From Rariloculus sp963665575 (GTDB lineage Bacteria > Pseudomonadota > Gammaproteobacteria > Steroidobacterales > Rariloculaceae): a stretch of DNA of 64,000 nucleotides. The position numbers were made by a program, and so were the translations under genes. Below the pieces are notes generated by a model, which had not been told where the DNA came from, did no database searches, and worked only from the letters and a program-made list of their open reading frames with translations. The stretch is from NCBI GenBank assembly GCA_963665575.2, contig CAXXDW010000006.1, forward strand, positions 744,001-808,000, written 5' to 3'. Below are positions 51,653 to 60,500 of the stretch, piece after piece; the first letter of the stretch is position 1, and each line of letters starts with the position of its first letter.

Positions 51653-52736
51653 TGCCCCCGCCGTTGGCGCACTTCAGGTGCTCGTCCCACTTGCGAACCG
51701 TCACTTTCTGAAAAGCGCGTACCACCGGGTTGAACTCGAGCGGGCGGGCGTTCCAGTGCCGCTCGTAACCTTCCTGTTCCGCTTCGACCGCGTCGCCATC
51801 CTGCGCGAGCAGCGGGCCGATGAGCATGCGGTTGGATACTTTCAACACCGTGCTCATGGCGAATCGGGGAATGTGTACGGGCAAGAGCGGAATCTTCAGC
51901 GACTTGAAGTAGAACAGGAAAAAAGCCCGCGTGGTGCGCTCGTCGACCGGCAGCACGAACAGCCAGTGCTTGATCGCGTCATCGGTATTCGACCATTGAT
52001 AGGGATATTGGTAGCAAAGCGCCATGTAGTTGGTGTCGTAGCGCTTGCGATCGACGAAGAGACCGGAGATGCGCCCGCGTCCGACCCTCGTTTCGTAGGC
52101 GAGATGCACATCGTCACCGATCGTCTCGCAGCGGGTGAGCTTCGCGTCCTCGAACGGACGGTAGCGGCGGTGCAGATAGGCGTGGGTAAAGTCGCTGACG
52201 TTGTCGATCACCATCGAGTGGTGAGCCGACCAGGTGAAGCTCAGCGGCACGCAGGCCCAGCGCCCACGCCCCTCGAGCTCGGGAATGTCCGGTATCCGGC
52301 GAAGTTTCGATTTTTCCGGATCGCCGGGAAACATCCAGACCAGGCCGTACCGGACCTTTACCGGGTAGGTTCGCAGCGAGACCTTCGGAAAACCGCGGCC
52401 CATGCGCTCGTGCTCGGTCTCGGCGAGCCGGCCGTCGGCGTCGTATTTCCAGCCATGGTAGGCGCAAACCAGCCGGCAGCCCTCCACGACACCGAGCGAG
52501 AGTTTGAGCTGGCGATGCGCGCAGCGGTTGTCCATGGCGTGAAACGAACCGTCGGTCGCGCGAAAAAGCGCAATCGAACGCTTCCAGAAAACGATTTCGA
52601 CTACGGTTCCCGGCTTGATGTTGCGTACTTCCTCGACCGCGTACCAATAGTCCGGGTCCATGCCGGCGGCGCGGACCTGCTGGCGCAGGTTGCCGGCTTC
52701 TTCGAAGCCCGGCGGTGCGCCGGGAGCCGCGTTCAC
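51639..52736 (-). CDS. Rieske oxygenase, SdmA-like sterol C-4 demethylase component
   Basis: 365 residues. The Rieske [2Fe-2S] domain shows Cys72-x-His74 and Cys91-x2-His94 (CAHRQLKLSLGVVEGCRLVCAYHGW). The catalytic domain has NVSDFTHAYLHRRYRPF, with Asp/His residues placed for a mononuclear iron site. In Methylococcus capsulatus an SdmA Rieske oxygenase oxidises the C-4 methyl group of sterols; the neighbouring SdmB-like dehydrogenase and CYP51 make the same role likely here. Electron-transfer partner not visible. ATG overlaps the upstream stop (ATGA). Confidence 0.87.
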   Translation of the reverse strand: MNAAPGAPPGFEEAGNLRQQVRAAGMDPDYWYAVEEVRNIKPGTVVEIVFWKRSIALFRATDGSFHAMDNRCAHRQLKLSLGVVEGCRLVCAYHGWKYDADGRLAETEHERMGRGFPKVSLRTYPVKVRYGLVWMFPGDPEKSKLRRIPDIPELEGRGRWACVPLSFTWSAHHSMVIDNVSDFTHAYLHRRYRPFEDAKLTRCETIGDDVHLAYETRVGRGRISGLFVDRKRYDTNYMALCYQYPYQWSNTDDAIKHWLFVLPVDERTTRAFFLFYFKSLKIPLLPVHIPRFAMSTVLKVSNRMLIGPLLAQDGDAVEAEQEGYERHWNARPLEFNPVVRAFQKVTVRKWDEHLKCANGGGNAGV

Positions 52737-53881
52737 GACGATTCTCCTTCGGCAGCCTGCCGCGCGCCCTGGCCGGTCGGGACCCGGTCCGGCCGACCCG
52801 CACCGTTCGCGACCGGGCGTTTCGCGTCCGGATTCGTGATGACGCTGCGCTGGTGGTAATGAAATGCGTAGGCCTCATGAACCGCTGCGCGAAGGCTGGT
52901 CGGCCTGAAGCCGAGTTCCCGTCTCGCCTTGCCGGTGTCCGCGTGCAGGCGCTTGCGCAACAGGCGGATGGCTCCCGGCGTGAAACGCTGCGGAAAGTCC
53001 GGGTGAAAGCGGCTCAGATAGAAGCTGGCCAGCTCCGAAAAGACGAGCATTGCGCTCGACGGAATCTTCCGCCGCGGCCGCGGCACGCCCGAAACCTCCT
53101 CCCACAGGTCGATGATCTCCGAGATGGTCTTGAACTCGCTGCTGAAGATGTACTTCTCGCCCGAACGTCCATGGCGCATGCATAACAGGTGGCCTTCGAC
53201 GATGTCGCGCGCGGCAACGAATTCGAAACCCCCGTCAACGTAGGCGTGGAGCTTGCGGTTGGAGTAGTCGCACATGGCTCTTCCGAGTCGCGAGGGCAGG
53301 AAGTCGGCGCCCCCGACCACCGCACAGCAGGTGGCGACCACGACATCCTGTCCCGCGGCGGCCGCGCGCCAGCACTCGTGCTCGGCGAGCGACTTGCTGC
53401 GCTCGTAGGGCATCGTGCGTTCCATCGGGTAGAACTGCATCGCCTCGTTGCTGGGCGCTGAGGGGTTGTCGAGATCGTAGCCCACTGCGCTGAAGGAGCC
53501 CGTCATGACCACGCGGCCGGCTTCGGTCTCACGCGCGGCTCTCAGCAAGTTGCGGGTCCCGACGACGTTGCAGTCGAAGACTTCCCGGCGGTGGTCGCGA
53601 TTGCCTTCTATGGTCGAGATCCTGGCCGCGACGTGGTACACGCCCTGGCAGCCCTCGATCGCGCGCCGGGTGGCGTTCAGGTCCCGGATGTCGCCGAACG
53701 TGCGTTCGACGTCGAGACCTTCGAGCGCCGCGTTGTTGTCGTCGTGTCTGAGCAGCACGCGCACGCGCACGCCGTCGTCGAGCAGGCGGCGAACGAGATT
53801 GGCGCCCACGTGTCCGGCAGCGCCGGTCACGAAGACAGGCGGCGTCGAGGCGTCGGCGGATGGACCTGGTTCCGGGCTCAT
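52733..53881 (-). CDS. NAD(P)-dependent sterol dehydrogenase/decarboxylase, SdmB-like
   Basis: 382 residues from the ATG at 53881 (MSPEPG); a longer frame from 53974 has a less likely N-terminus. Extended short-chain dehydrogenase of the 3-beta-HSD type: FVTGAAGHVGANLVRRLLDDGVRVRVLLR, GDIRDLNATRRAIEGCQGVYHVAA, catalytic YxxxK in PYERSKSLAEHE. With the Rieske oxygenase it would oxidise and decarboxylate the C-4 carboxysterol. First gene of the operon. The C-terminal 45 residues are low-complexity and basic. Confidence 0.87.
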   Translation of the reverse strand: MSPEPGPSADASTPPVFVTGAAGHVGANLVRRLLDDGVRVRVLLRHDDNNAALEGLDVERTFGDIRDLNATRRAIEGCQGVYHVAARISTIEGNRDHRREVFDCNVVGTRNLLRAARETEAGRVVMTGSFSAVGYDLDNPSAPSNEAMQFYPMERTMPYERSKSLAEHECWRAAAAGQDVVVATCCAVVGGADFLPSRLGRAMCDYSNRKLHAYVDGGFEFVAARDIVEGHLLCMRHGRSGEKYIFSSEFKTISEIIDLWEEVSGVPRPRRKIPSSAMLVFSELASFYLSRFHPDFPQRFTPGAIRLLRKRLHADTGKARRELGFRPTSLRAAVHEAYAFHYHQRSVITNPDAKRPVANGAGRPDRVPTGQGARQAAEGESS

Positions 53882-54210
53882 GCGGCGGTATGATTCCTGG
53901 TCACTGTCAATCTGCCCGGCGTCCTGCCACCGCGAACGAACTTGCCGGCGCGTACCACCCGGCCCGTCGCGCATGCCTCGTGGACAAGCAAAATGATTTT
54001 ACCAATGAATGACGTACCGCGCATCGGCTCCTGTTCCGTTATCGGCGACGGGCGTCTACATTACTTGCGCAACGGTTTCACTGACACCACTCCCGAAGCT
54101 CCCGGCGAGCGCTTCGGCTCGGGAAGAAGCGCGGCTGGTCGTCTGCGCCGCAACGCCCGAATGACCGGGCGGCGCTGAACGGGACGTCACTGTCGGGACA
54201 GGACACCATC
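53882..54210. promoter_or_regulatory. Divergent promoter region, sterol operon / ABC exporter
   Basis: 329 bases between the first sterol gene and the ABC exporter. A possible extended -10 for the sterol operon, TGGTAAAAT on the minus strand (core at 53996-54001), lies about 115 bases ahead of the start; no good -35 goes with it. No gene and no operator-like palindrome is recognised. Confidence 0.35.
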
Positions 54211-56046
54211 ATGGCAACGCCCAGCGACAAGCCCGTCATGACGATGCAGAGCTTCTTCGGCGTCTGGGGCTACGGCCGTCGGGCCATAGCGCTCGTGTGG
54301 AGCACTCACCGGGGTCTGACCGTCACGCTCGGGCTCCTGACCGTTTGCGCGGGCGTGTTGCCGGCGGCCGTCGCCTGGGTCGGGCAACTCTTCGTCGACG
54401 CGGTCGTTGCGGCCGTGGCCGCGTACCAGGCCGACGGCGCGGCCGATTACTCGCCGGTGCTGCGGCTCGTCGTGATCGAGGGCGCACTCGTGGCCGCGCT
54501 CGCCGGCGCCCAGCGCGGCATCGATTTCTGCCAGACGCTTCTCAGGGTGCTGCTGAGCCGGCGCGTGCACGTCATGATTCTCGACAAGGCGCTGACGCTC
54601 GAACTGGCGCAGTTCGAGGACTCGGAGTTCTACGACAAGCTCAACCGGGCGCGCCAGGAAGCGTCGAGCCGGCCGCTGAGCCTCGTCAACCGGACCTTCT
54701 CGCTCGGCCGCAACGGCATCGCGCTCGCAAGCTACGCGGGCCTGCTCGCGCAGTTCTCGCCCTGGGCGGTGATCGTGCTCGTCTGCGCGGGGCTGCCGGT
54801 GTTCTTCGCCGAAGCGAAGTTCTCCGGCGAGCGTTTCCGGATCTTCCAGTGGCACTCGCCGCTGCGCCGCATGCTGCTGTATCTGGAGATCGTGCTGGCC
54901 CGCGAGGACCACGCCAAGGAGGTGAAGCTCTTCAACCTCGGTCCCGGACTCATGCGGCGCTACAAGGACATCTTCGGGCGGATGTACCGCGAGGAGAAGT
55001 CGCTCACGGTGCGCCGGGATTCCTGGGGCTTCGCGCTTGGCCTGTTCGGCACGATCGCATTTTACGGGGCCTGCGGCTGGGTCGCTGTCGCGACGGTCCA
55101 GGGACAGATCAGCCTCGGCCAGATGACGATGTACCTGGTCGTCTTCAGGCAGGGCCAGACGGCGGTTTCGGCCATGCTGAGCGCCATTGGCGGCATGTAC
55201 GAGGACAACCTGTACCTGTCGAATCTTTACGACTACCTGGAGCAGCCCGGGCTCGAGCGCCCGAGCGGTTCGTCGGACGGTGTCGATGCCTGCAAGGGTA
55301 TCGCCTTCAGCGACGTGAGTTTCACGTATCCCGGCGCCGGGACGACCGCGGTACGCGACATCACGCTCGACATCCGGCCGGGCCAGAGCGTCGCGTTCGT
55401 CGGTCACAACGGCTCGGGCAAGACGACGCTCGTGAAGCTCCTTGCCGGGCTCTATCGGCCCGACAGCGGCACGATCAGCTACCAGGGCGTCGATCTTCAG
55501 CGATGGGATCCCGCGGCGCTCAAGCGGCGCATCGGAGTGATTTTTCAGGACTTCACCCGCTACCAGCTCAAGGTCGGGGAGAACATCGGCGTCGGCGACA
55601 TCGAGGCGCTCCTCGAGGAGCCGCGCTGGCGCGAGGCGGCGCGCAAGGGCCAGGCCGCAAGCTTCATCGAGTCGTTGCCCGAACACTACGAGACGCAGCT
55701 CGGGCGCTGGTTCAACAACGGCCAGGAGTTGTCCTCCGGCCAATGGCAGCGCATAGCGCTCGCGCGCGCGTTCATGCGCGAGCAGGCCGACATCCTCGTG
55801 CTCGACGAGCCGACCTCGTCCATGGATGCCGAGACGGAGGCGGAGATTTTCGAGCATTTCCGCTCGCTGACTAAGGACCGCATCGCGATACTGATCTCGC
55901 ACCGGTTCTCCACCGTCCGGCACGCGGACCTCATCGTCGTGCTCGACGGCGGCGCGATCATCGAGAGCGGCGGCCACGCCGAACTCATGGCGCTCGAGGG
56001 CCGCTACGCTGCGCTCTTCGAGTTGCAGGCTCGCGCCTACCGTTAG
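54211..56046 (+). CDS. ABC exporter, fused permease and ATPase
   Basis: 611 residues. Half-transporter: an N-terminal membrane domain with about six helices (1-345) and a C-terminal nucleotide-binding domain. Walker A GHNGSGKTT, Q-loop IFQDFTRYQLKVGENI, signature LSSGQWQR (Ser replaces the usual first Gly), Walker B ILVLDEPTSSMD, H-loop SHRFSTV. Acts as a homodimer to export a lipid, peptide or drug-like substrate. Divergent from the sterol operon, so sterol export or membrane-lipid handling is conceivable but unproven. Confidence 0.9.
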   Translation: MATPSDKPVMTMQSFFGVWGYGRRAIALVWSTHRGLTVTLGLLTVCAGVLPAAVAWVGQLFVDAVVAAVAAYQADGAADYSPVLRLVVIEGALVAALAGAQRGIDFCQTLLRVLLSRRVHVMILDKALTLELAQFEDSEFYDKLNRARQEASSRPLSLVNRTFSLGRNGIALASYAGLLAQFSPWAVIVLVCAGLPVFFAEAKFSGERFRIFQWHSPLRRMLLYLEIVLAREDHAKEVKLFNLGPGLMRRYKDIFGRMYREEKSLTVRRDSWGFALGLFGTIAFYGACGWVAVATVQGQISLGQMTMYLVVFRQGQTAVSAMLSAIGGMYEDNLYLSNLYDYLEQPGLERPSGSSDGVDACKGIAFSDVSFTYPGAGTTAVRDITLDIRPGQSVAFVGHNGSGKTTLVKLLAGLYRPDSGTISYQGVDLQRWDPAALKRRIGVIFQDFTRYQLKVGENIGVGDIEALLEEPRWREAARKGQAASFIESLPEHYETQLGRWFNNGQELSSGQWQRIALARAFMREQADILVLDEPTSSMDAETEAEIFEHFRSLTKDRIAILISHRFSTVRHADLIVVLDGGAIIESGGHAELMALEGRYAALFELQARAYR

Positions 56047-56114
56047 CAAGCCGTGGTGAAAGTCCCACGCCTCTCCGGTCCTGGTGCGACGCGGGATCTT
56101 CACCACGGTCTGCT
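56045..56114. repeat. REP-like inverted repeat after the ABC exporter
   Basis: A perfect 10-bp stem CCGTGGTGAA (56051-56060)/TTCACCACGG (56099-56108) extends outward (AGCA/TGCT) and inward (TCCC/GGGA). It resembles the ubiE/ubiJ element (AGCAGCCCGTGGCAGAATCC). A partial echo, CTCGTGGCAGAATGCCGC, follows near 56137-56154. It starts at the exporter stop codon, so it may also act in termination. Confidence 0.7.
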
Positions 56115-56245
56115 GGCATTTGTGAGCGAGCCGTGGAACTCGTGGCAGAATGCCGCACAACACCCGATTCCACGACAGCGGTGAGGCCGTCTTTCACTGC
56201 ACGCGTCGGGCAGCGGTCAAGGACCGCCGGACTCGGCAGCGCCCC

Positions 56246-58978
56246 ATGACAGAAGAAACTTCACAACGAGATCTGCGGGCAAACCTCCATTTCGCCGAAA
56301 AGGACAAGGCCCTTCGGGAGGACGTCCACCGGCTCGGAGCGCTGGTCGGTGAACTCGTCAGGGAACAGGGCGGGGAGGCGCTGTTCGATCTCGTGGAGTC
56401 GGCGCGCCGCGCCTCGATCGCTCACCGCGAAGGCGACAGGCACGCGGTCCGCGCGCTCACAGGGACGCTCGCCGAACTCTCGCCGCCGACCGCGCGCGAC
56501 TTCATACGCGCGTTTTCGACCTGGTTCCAGATGGTCAACATGGCGGAGAAGGTCCACAGGATCCGCCGCCGGCGCGACTACCTGATCGACTCGAGCACGC
56601 CGCAGCCGTTCGGATTCATCGACACGCTGCAAAGGCTCAGGGAAGCCGGCGCGAACCTGGGGGAAATCGAGACCCGTCTCGGCGAGCTGTGTCTGGAGCC
56701 CGTGTTCACGGCGCCGCGCACCCAGGCCACGCGGCGAACGCTGCTCGCGAAGCAGCAGAGGATCGCCAGGCACCTCGTGGGCATGCTCGATCCGTATCTC
56801 ACGCCGCACGAGCTTGCCGCGTTGCTCGGTCAGCTTCGTACCGCGATGACGACCGGCTGGCAGACCGAAGAGCGTCCTGCCGAACGCAGGCTCGGCGACG
56901 ATGCCGAACACGTGCTTTTCTTCATCACGGAAGTCCTGTACAGGATGATTCCGCCGTTCTACGAGAGTCTCGAGACGGCGCTCGCCACGATCTACGGCGA
57001 CCGTGCACGTACGGTGCGCCTGCCGGACCTGCTGCGATTTTCGACATCCGTCGGCGGCGACATGGACGGCGACCCGAACGTCACGGCCAAGAGCATCAGG
57101 GAGTCGATGGCGCGCCACCGCGCCCTTGTGCTCAATCTCTATTACAACGAGTGCCGCGCCCTCGCACGCCAGTTGAGCCAGAGCGAATCGAGAGTGGGCG
57201 TGACAAGCGAACTCAAGGCACGCAGCGAGCAGTATGCGGGGCACTTTGCGCACGCGGCGAATGCGGTTCCGACCAGGCATCGGGATATGCCCTACCGGGT
57301 ACTGCTGCGCCTCATGCAGGAGCGGCTGCAGGCGACGCACGAGGACGCGGCGTTCCCGTATGAGTCGTCGCAGGAGTTCGGCGAGGACATCGAACTCATC
57401 GCTGACAGTCTGCGAGCCGGTCACGGACGCCATGCCGGCCTCTTCGCCGTCAACCGGCTGGCGCGCCGGGTGAGGACTTTCGGCTTTCACATGGCGACGC
57501 TCGACATCCGCCAGCATGCGCTCGTGCATCGCAGGGTCGTCGCCGAGGGTCTGGACGAGCCCGGGTGGCTCGACCGGACGCCCGAAAAGCGCACGGCGCG
57601 TCTCAAGGAAGCGCTCGTGCGGCGCGAAACTCCACTCGGTTCCCTGTCAGCGGAAGCACGCAAGACGCTCGGCGTCTTCCAGGCGATCGCCCACTGTCGG
57701 CGCAAGTACGGCGAGCGAGCGATCGGACCGTACATCGTCCGAATGACGCGCGGCCCCGATGACGTGTTGTCCGTGGTGTTGCTGGCCAGGTGGGGGCGGC
57801 TCGGTCTCAAGGGCGCCCCCGTGCCGCTCGACATCGTGCCGTTGTTCGAGACGGAGGAGGATCTGCGCAACGCCGCAACGATCATGGCGGGACTCCTCGA
57901 GGACGAGCGCTACCGGCACCACGTCAAGGCTCGTGGCGACCACCAGATGATCATGATCGAGCACTCCGACGGCAGCGACTACGGCGGGATAGTCTCGGCT
58001 TGCTGGACGCTGGACGAAGCCCAGCGCGCACTCGTGGAGACGCTCAAGCGCTTCGGTGTTCGCCTGACGTTTCTGCACGGCCATGGCTGCGCGATCAACC
58101 GCGGCGGCAGGGGATTCGATGCCGTGCGCGCGGCGCCCCCAGGCGCCGTCGCCGGCCGCTTGCGCATGGCCGAACACGGCGAAACCATCAACACCGACTA
58201 CGGGCTGCGCGGTATTGCGCTGCGCTCGCTCGAGCAGAAGCTCAGCGCCGTGCTGAGCGTCACGGCGCGTCCTCCTGCGCCGCATCCGGACGAGCAGCGC
58301 TGGCAGTCGGCGATGAGCGAGATCGCCGACGCGTCCCGCGCGGTGTACCGGGAACTCGTGCACGGGACCCCGGAATTTGAAACGTATTTCCTGAACGCAA
58401 CGCCGATCGACCTGCTCAAGCGCCTGGGCGTCGGTGCAAGGTCCCCGGCAGTCGGCGACAGTCGTCCGCAGAGCGTGGACGTCGCAACGCTCGAATTCGC
58501 CTGGGCACAGAACCGCTGCCTGATGCCCGCCTGGTTCGGGTTCGCAAGCGGTGTCGAACGCGGAATGGAACTCTTCGGCAGGGATGCGCTCGTTGCGATG
58601 TACAGGGATTGGCACTTCTTCCGTTTTCTGGTCTCGAGCATCGAGATGGCGCTCGCGAAAGCGGATCTCGAAATCGCGGAGCGCTACTCGCGTTTGGCGG
58701 GCGACCTGCACGAGCGGTTCTTTCCGGTCATTCGCGACGAATACGAACGTTGCGTCGCGAGTGTCCTGCAGCTTAACTCGCAGCAAACGCTGCTTGAGAA
58801 GTCAGGTACGCTGCGCCGCGCAATCAGGCTCAGAAACCCTTACGTCGATCCGATGAGCCTGCTGCAGGTCGATCTGCTGGAGCGTTGGCGGAGCGCCGGC
58901 CGCAACGACGACGCAGTCCTCGAGGCCCTGCAGGCGAGCGTCAATGGTATCGCCCACGGCATGCAGGATACCGGTTGA
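56246..58978 (+). CDS. Phosphoenolpyruvate carboxylase homologue lacking key catalytic residues
   Basis: 910 residues from the ATG at 56246; overall length and many blocks match PEP carboxylase (FGFHMATLDIRQHALVHRRVV, GGDMDGDPNVTAKS, TLEFAWAQNRCLMPAWFGF, RNPYVDPMSLLQVDLLERW, ending NGIAHGMQDTG). The catalytic motifs are altered: TAHPTE is TAPRTQ (155-160, catalytic His lost), SDSNKDAG is SDGSDYGG, and FHGRGGSxGRGG is LHGHGCAINRGG (His kept, one Arg lost). The frame is unbroken and the region well conserved in length, so this is not simple decay. Carboxylation of PEP is doubtful; a paralogue with a regulatory or new function is more likely. Confidence 0.85.
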   Translation: MTEETSQRDLRANLHFAEKDKALREDVHRLGALVGELVREQGGEALFDLVESARRASIAHREGDRHAVRALTGTLAELSPPTARDFIRAFSTWFQMVNMAEKVHRIRRRRDYLIDSSTPQPFGFIDTLQRLREAGANLGEIETRLGELCLEPVFTAPRTQATRRTLLAKQQRIARHLVGMLDPYLTPHELAALLGQLRTAMTTGWQTEERPAERRLGDDAEHVLFFITEVLYRMIPPFYESLETALATIYGDRARTVRLPDLLRFSTSVGGDMDGDPNVTAKSIRESMARHRALVLNLYYNECRALARQLSQSESRVGVTSELKARSEQYAGHFAHAANAVPTRHRDMPYRVLLRLMQERLQATHEDAAFPYESSQEFGEDIELIADSLRAGHGRHAGLFAVNRLARRVRTFGFHMATLDIRQHALVHRRVVAEGLDEPGWLDRTPEKRTARLKEALVRRETPLGSLSAEARKTLGVFQAIAHCRRKYGERAIGPYIVRMTRGPDDVLSVVLLARWGRLGLKGAPVPLDIVPLFETEEDLRNAATIMAGLLEDERYRHHVKARGDHQMIMIEHSDGSDYGGIVSACWTLDEAQRALVETLKRFGVRLTFLHGHGCAINRGGRGFDAVRAAPPGAVAGRLRMAEHGETINTDYGLRGIALRSLEQKLSAVLSVTARPPAPHPDEQRWQSAMSEIADASRAVYRELVHGTPEFETYFLNATPIDLLKRLGVGARSPAVGDSRPQSVDVATLEFAWAQNRCLMPAWFGFASGVERGMELFGRDALVAMYRDWHFFRFLVSSIEMALAKADLEIAERYSRLAGDLHERFFPVIRDEYERCVASVLQLNSQQTLLEKSGTLRRAIRLRNPYVDPMSLLQVDLLERWRSAGRNDDAVLEALQASVNGIAHGMQDTG

Positions 58979-59143
58979 GCCGGACGCGCCATGAGACCGG
59001 TAGCCACGACTACGCGGGTTCGAGCTACATGGATCGCGGTCTGCCTTTCCTGCGGCGGCGCGACCGCGGGATGCTGCGGTGCTGCCATACCGCATGAGGC
59101 AGCCACCCGGGGCATGGCGCGGCGGCCACCGCCCGGCGCGGCG

Positions 59144-59818
59144 TCAGACGAGCCGGCCGCTTGCGAGTTCGAGCAGGCGATCGCAGCGGTTGGCTGCGTC
59201 GAGGTCGTGTGTGACGAGCACGAGCGTGGTCTTGGCGGCGGCGTTGAGGTCGAAGAGCAGGTTCAGGATGCGCCCACCGGTCTTGTTGTCGAGGTTGCCC
59301 GTGGGCTCGTCCGCGAAGAGCAGCGACGGCGCCGTGACGAACGCGCGGGCGATCGCGACGCGCTGTTTCTCGCCGCCTGACAGTTGCCTGGGATAGTGCA
59401 ACAGGCGGTGATCGAGTCCGACCTCGACGAGCGCCTCGCGCGCTCGCTCATTGGCGTTCGGGGTGGCACTGAGTTCGAGCGGCAGAAGCACGTTTTCGAT
59501 CGCGGTCAGGGAAGGCAACAGGTGGAAGGACTGGAAAACGAAACCGACCTCGCGGTTGCGCAGCGCCGCACGGCCGTCCTCGTCGAGGTTCGTGAGTTCG
59601 ACGCCGTTGAGCCAGACTTCGCCGGACGTGGGGTCGTCGAGCCCGGCGAGAAGCGCGAGCAGCGTCGTCTTGCCGGCTCCCGAGGGCCCGACAACCGCGG
59701 CGGATTCGCCGGGGGCGATCGTCAGGCTCACATCATCGAGGATGGTCAGCTCCCCCTCGGGGCTGGTAACCTTTTTCGTCAGGGATTCGGCCCTGAGCAG
59801 GAAGTCTTTGCCACTCAT
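59144..59818 (-). CDS. ybbA: YbbA/LolD-like ABC transporter ATPase
   Basis: 224 residues from the ATG at 59818. Walker A GPSGAGKTT, Q-loop FVFQSFHLLPSLTAIENVLLP, signature LSGGEKQRVAIARAF, Walker B LLFADEPTGNLD, H-loop VTHDL. It belongs to the MacB/LolD type ATPases and pairs elsewhere with the permease YbbP, which is not next to it here. It is divergent from tesA, as in Escherichia coli, but with overlapping start codons (shared CATG at 59816-59819). Confidence 0.92.
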   Translation of the reverse strand: MSGKDFLLRAESLTKKVTSPEGELTILDDVSLTIAPGESAAVVGPSGAGKTTLLALLAGLDDPTSGEVWLNGVELTNLDEDGRAALRNREVGFVFQSFHLLPSLTAIENVLLPLELSATPNANERAREALVEVGLDHRLLHYPRQLSGGEKQRVAIARAFVTAPSLLFADEPTGNLDNKTGGRILNLLFDLNAAAKTTLVLVTHDLDAANRCDRLLELASGRLV

Positions 59819-60428
59819 GATCAAGCGTACTCTTGCACTCCTCGTTGTGCTGGCCGTGCAGGCTACACCGGTTTTTGGCGCGGACCGAACCATCGTCGTG
59901 CTCGGCGATTCGCTGAGCAGCGGCTACGGACTGGGGTCCGGGATTTCCTGGGTGGAAATACTCGCGAACGAACTGGAGCGCCAAGCTTACGGATACGAGG
60001 TTGTGAATGCCAGCATCGCGGGCGACACCTCGTCCGGCGGGCTTGCGCGTCTGCCGCGCCTGCTAGCGGCGCAGCAACCCGCGATTGTCGTGATCGAACT
60101 TGGCGGCAACGACGGCCTTCGGGGCCTGTCGGTGGACAACCTTCGCGACAATCTGGCGCAGATGATCGAGCTCGTGCGGGAAACCGGAGCCGTTCCCCTA
60201 CTCACCGGGATCATGATTCCACCGAATTACGGGCCCGCCTACACCGGAGCATTTGCGGGCATCTACCCGGACCTTGCGGAGTTCTATGGGATCCCGCTCG
60301 TCGAGTTCCTGCTCGAAGGCGTCGCGCTTCGCCCGGAACTCATGCAGGGCGACAGCATTCATCCGAATGCCGCGGGGCAGCCGATCATCTTCGACAACGT
60401 CTGGCAGGTCCTTGCGCGGCTGCTTTGA
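59817..60428 (+). CDS. tesA: TesA-like periplasmic thioesterase/arylesterase
   Basis: 203 residues from the ATG at 59817. Signal peptide MIKRTLALLVVLAVQATPVFG (cut before ADRT). SGNH hydrolase blocks: GDSLSSGYG (Ser), GGNDGLRG (oxyanion), DSIHPNAAGQ (Asp/His). Multifunctional thioesterase I/protease I/lysophospholipase L1 family, acting in the periplasm. AGGAAG lies about 12 bases ahead of the start, inside ybbA. Confidence 0.94.
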   Translation: MIKRTLALLVVLAVQATPVFGADRTIVVLGDSLSSGYGLGSGISWVEILANELERQAYGYEVVNASIAGDTSSGGLARLPRLLAAQQPAIVVIELGGNDGLRGLSVDNLRDNLAQMIELVRETGAVPLLTGIMIPPNYGPAYTGAFAGIYPDLAEFYGIPLVEFLLEGVALRPELMQGDSIHPNAAGQPIIFDNVWQVLARLL

Positions 60429-60500
60429 TGCACTGCGGCGGAACGCCTGAGTTCAATCGTCTCTGAGAATTTTTCCAACCACTATTCGGCCTGGTGAGAT

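Noticed and set aside
54187..56163. 658-codon open frame antisense to the ABC exporter
   Set aside because: Arg/Glu/His-rich shadow with no family motif; the plus-strand exporter has full ATPase motifs over the same bases. Long antisense frames are expected in such GC-rich DNA.
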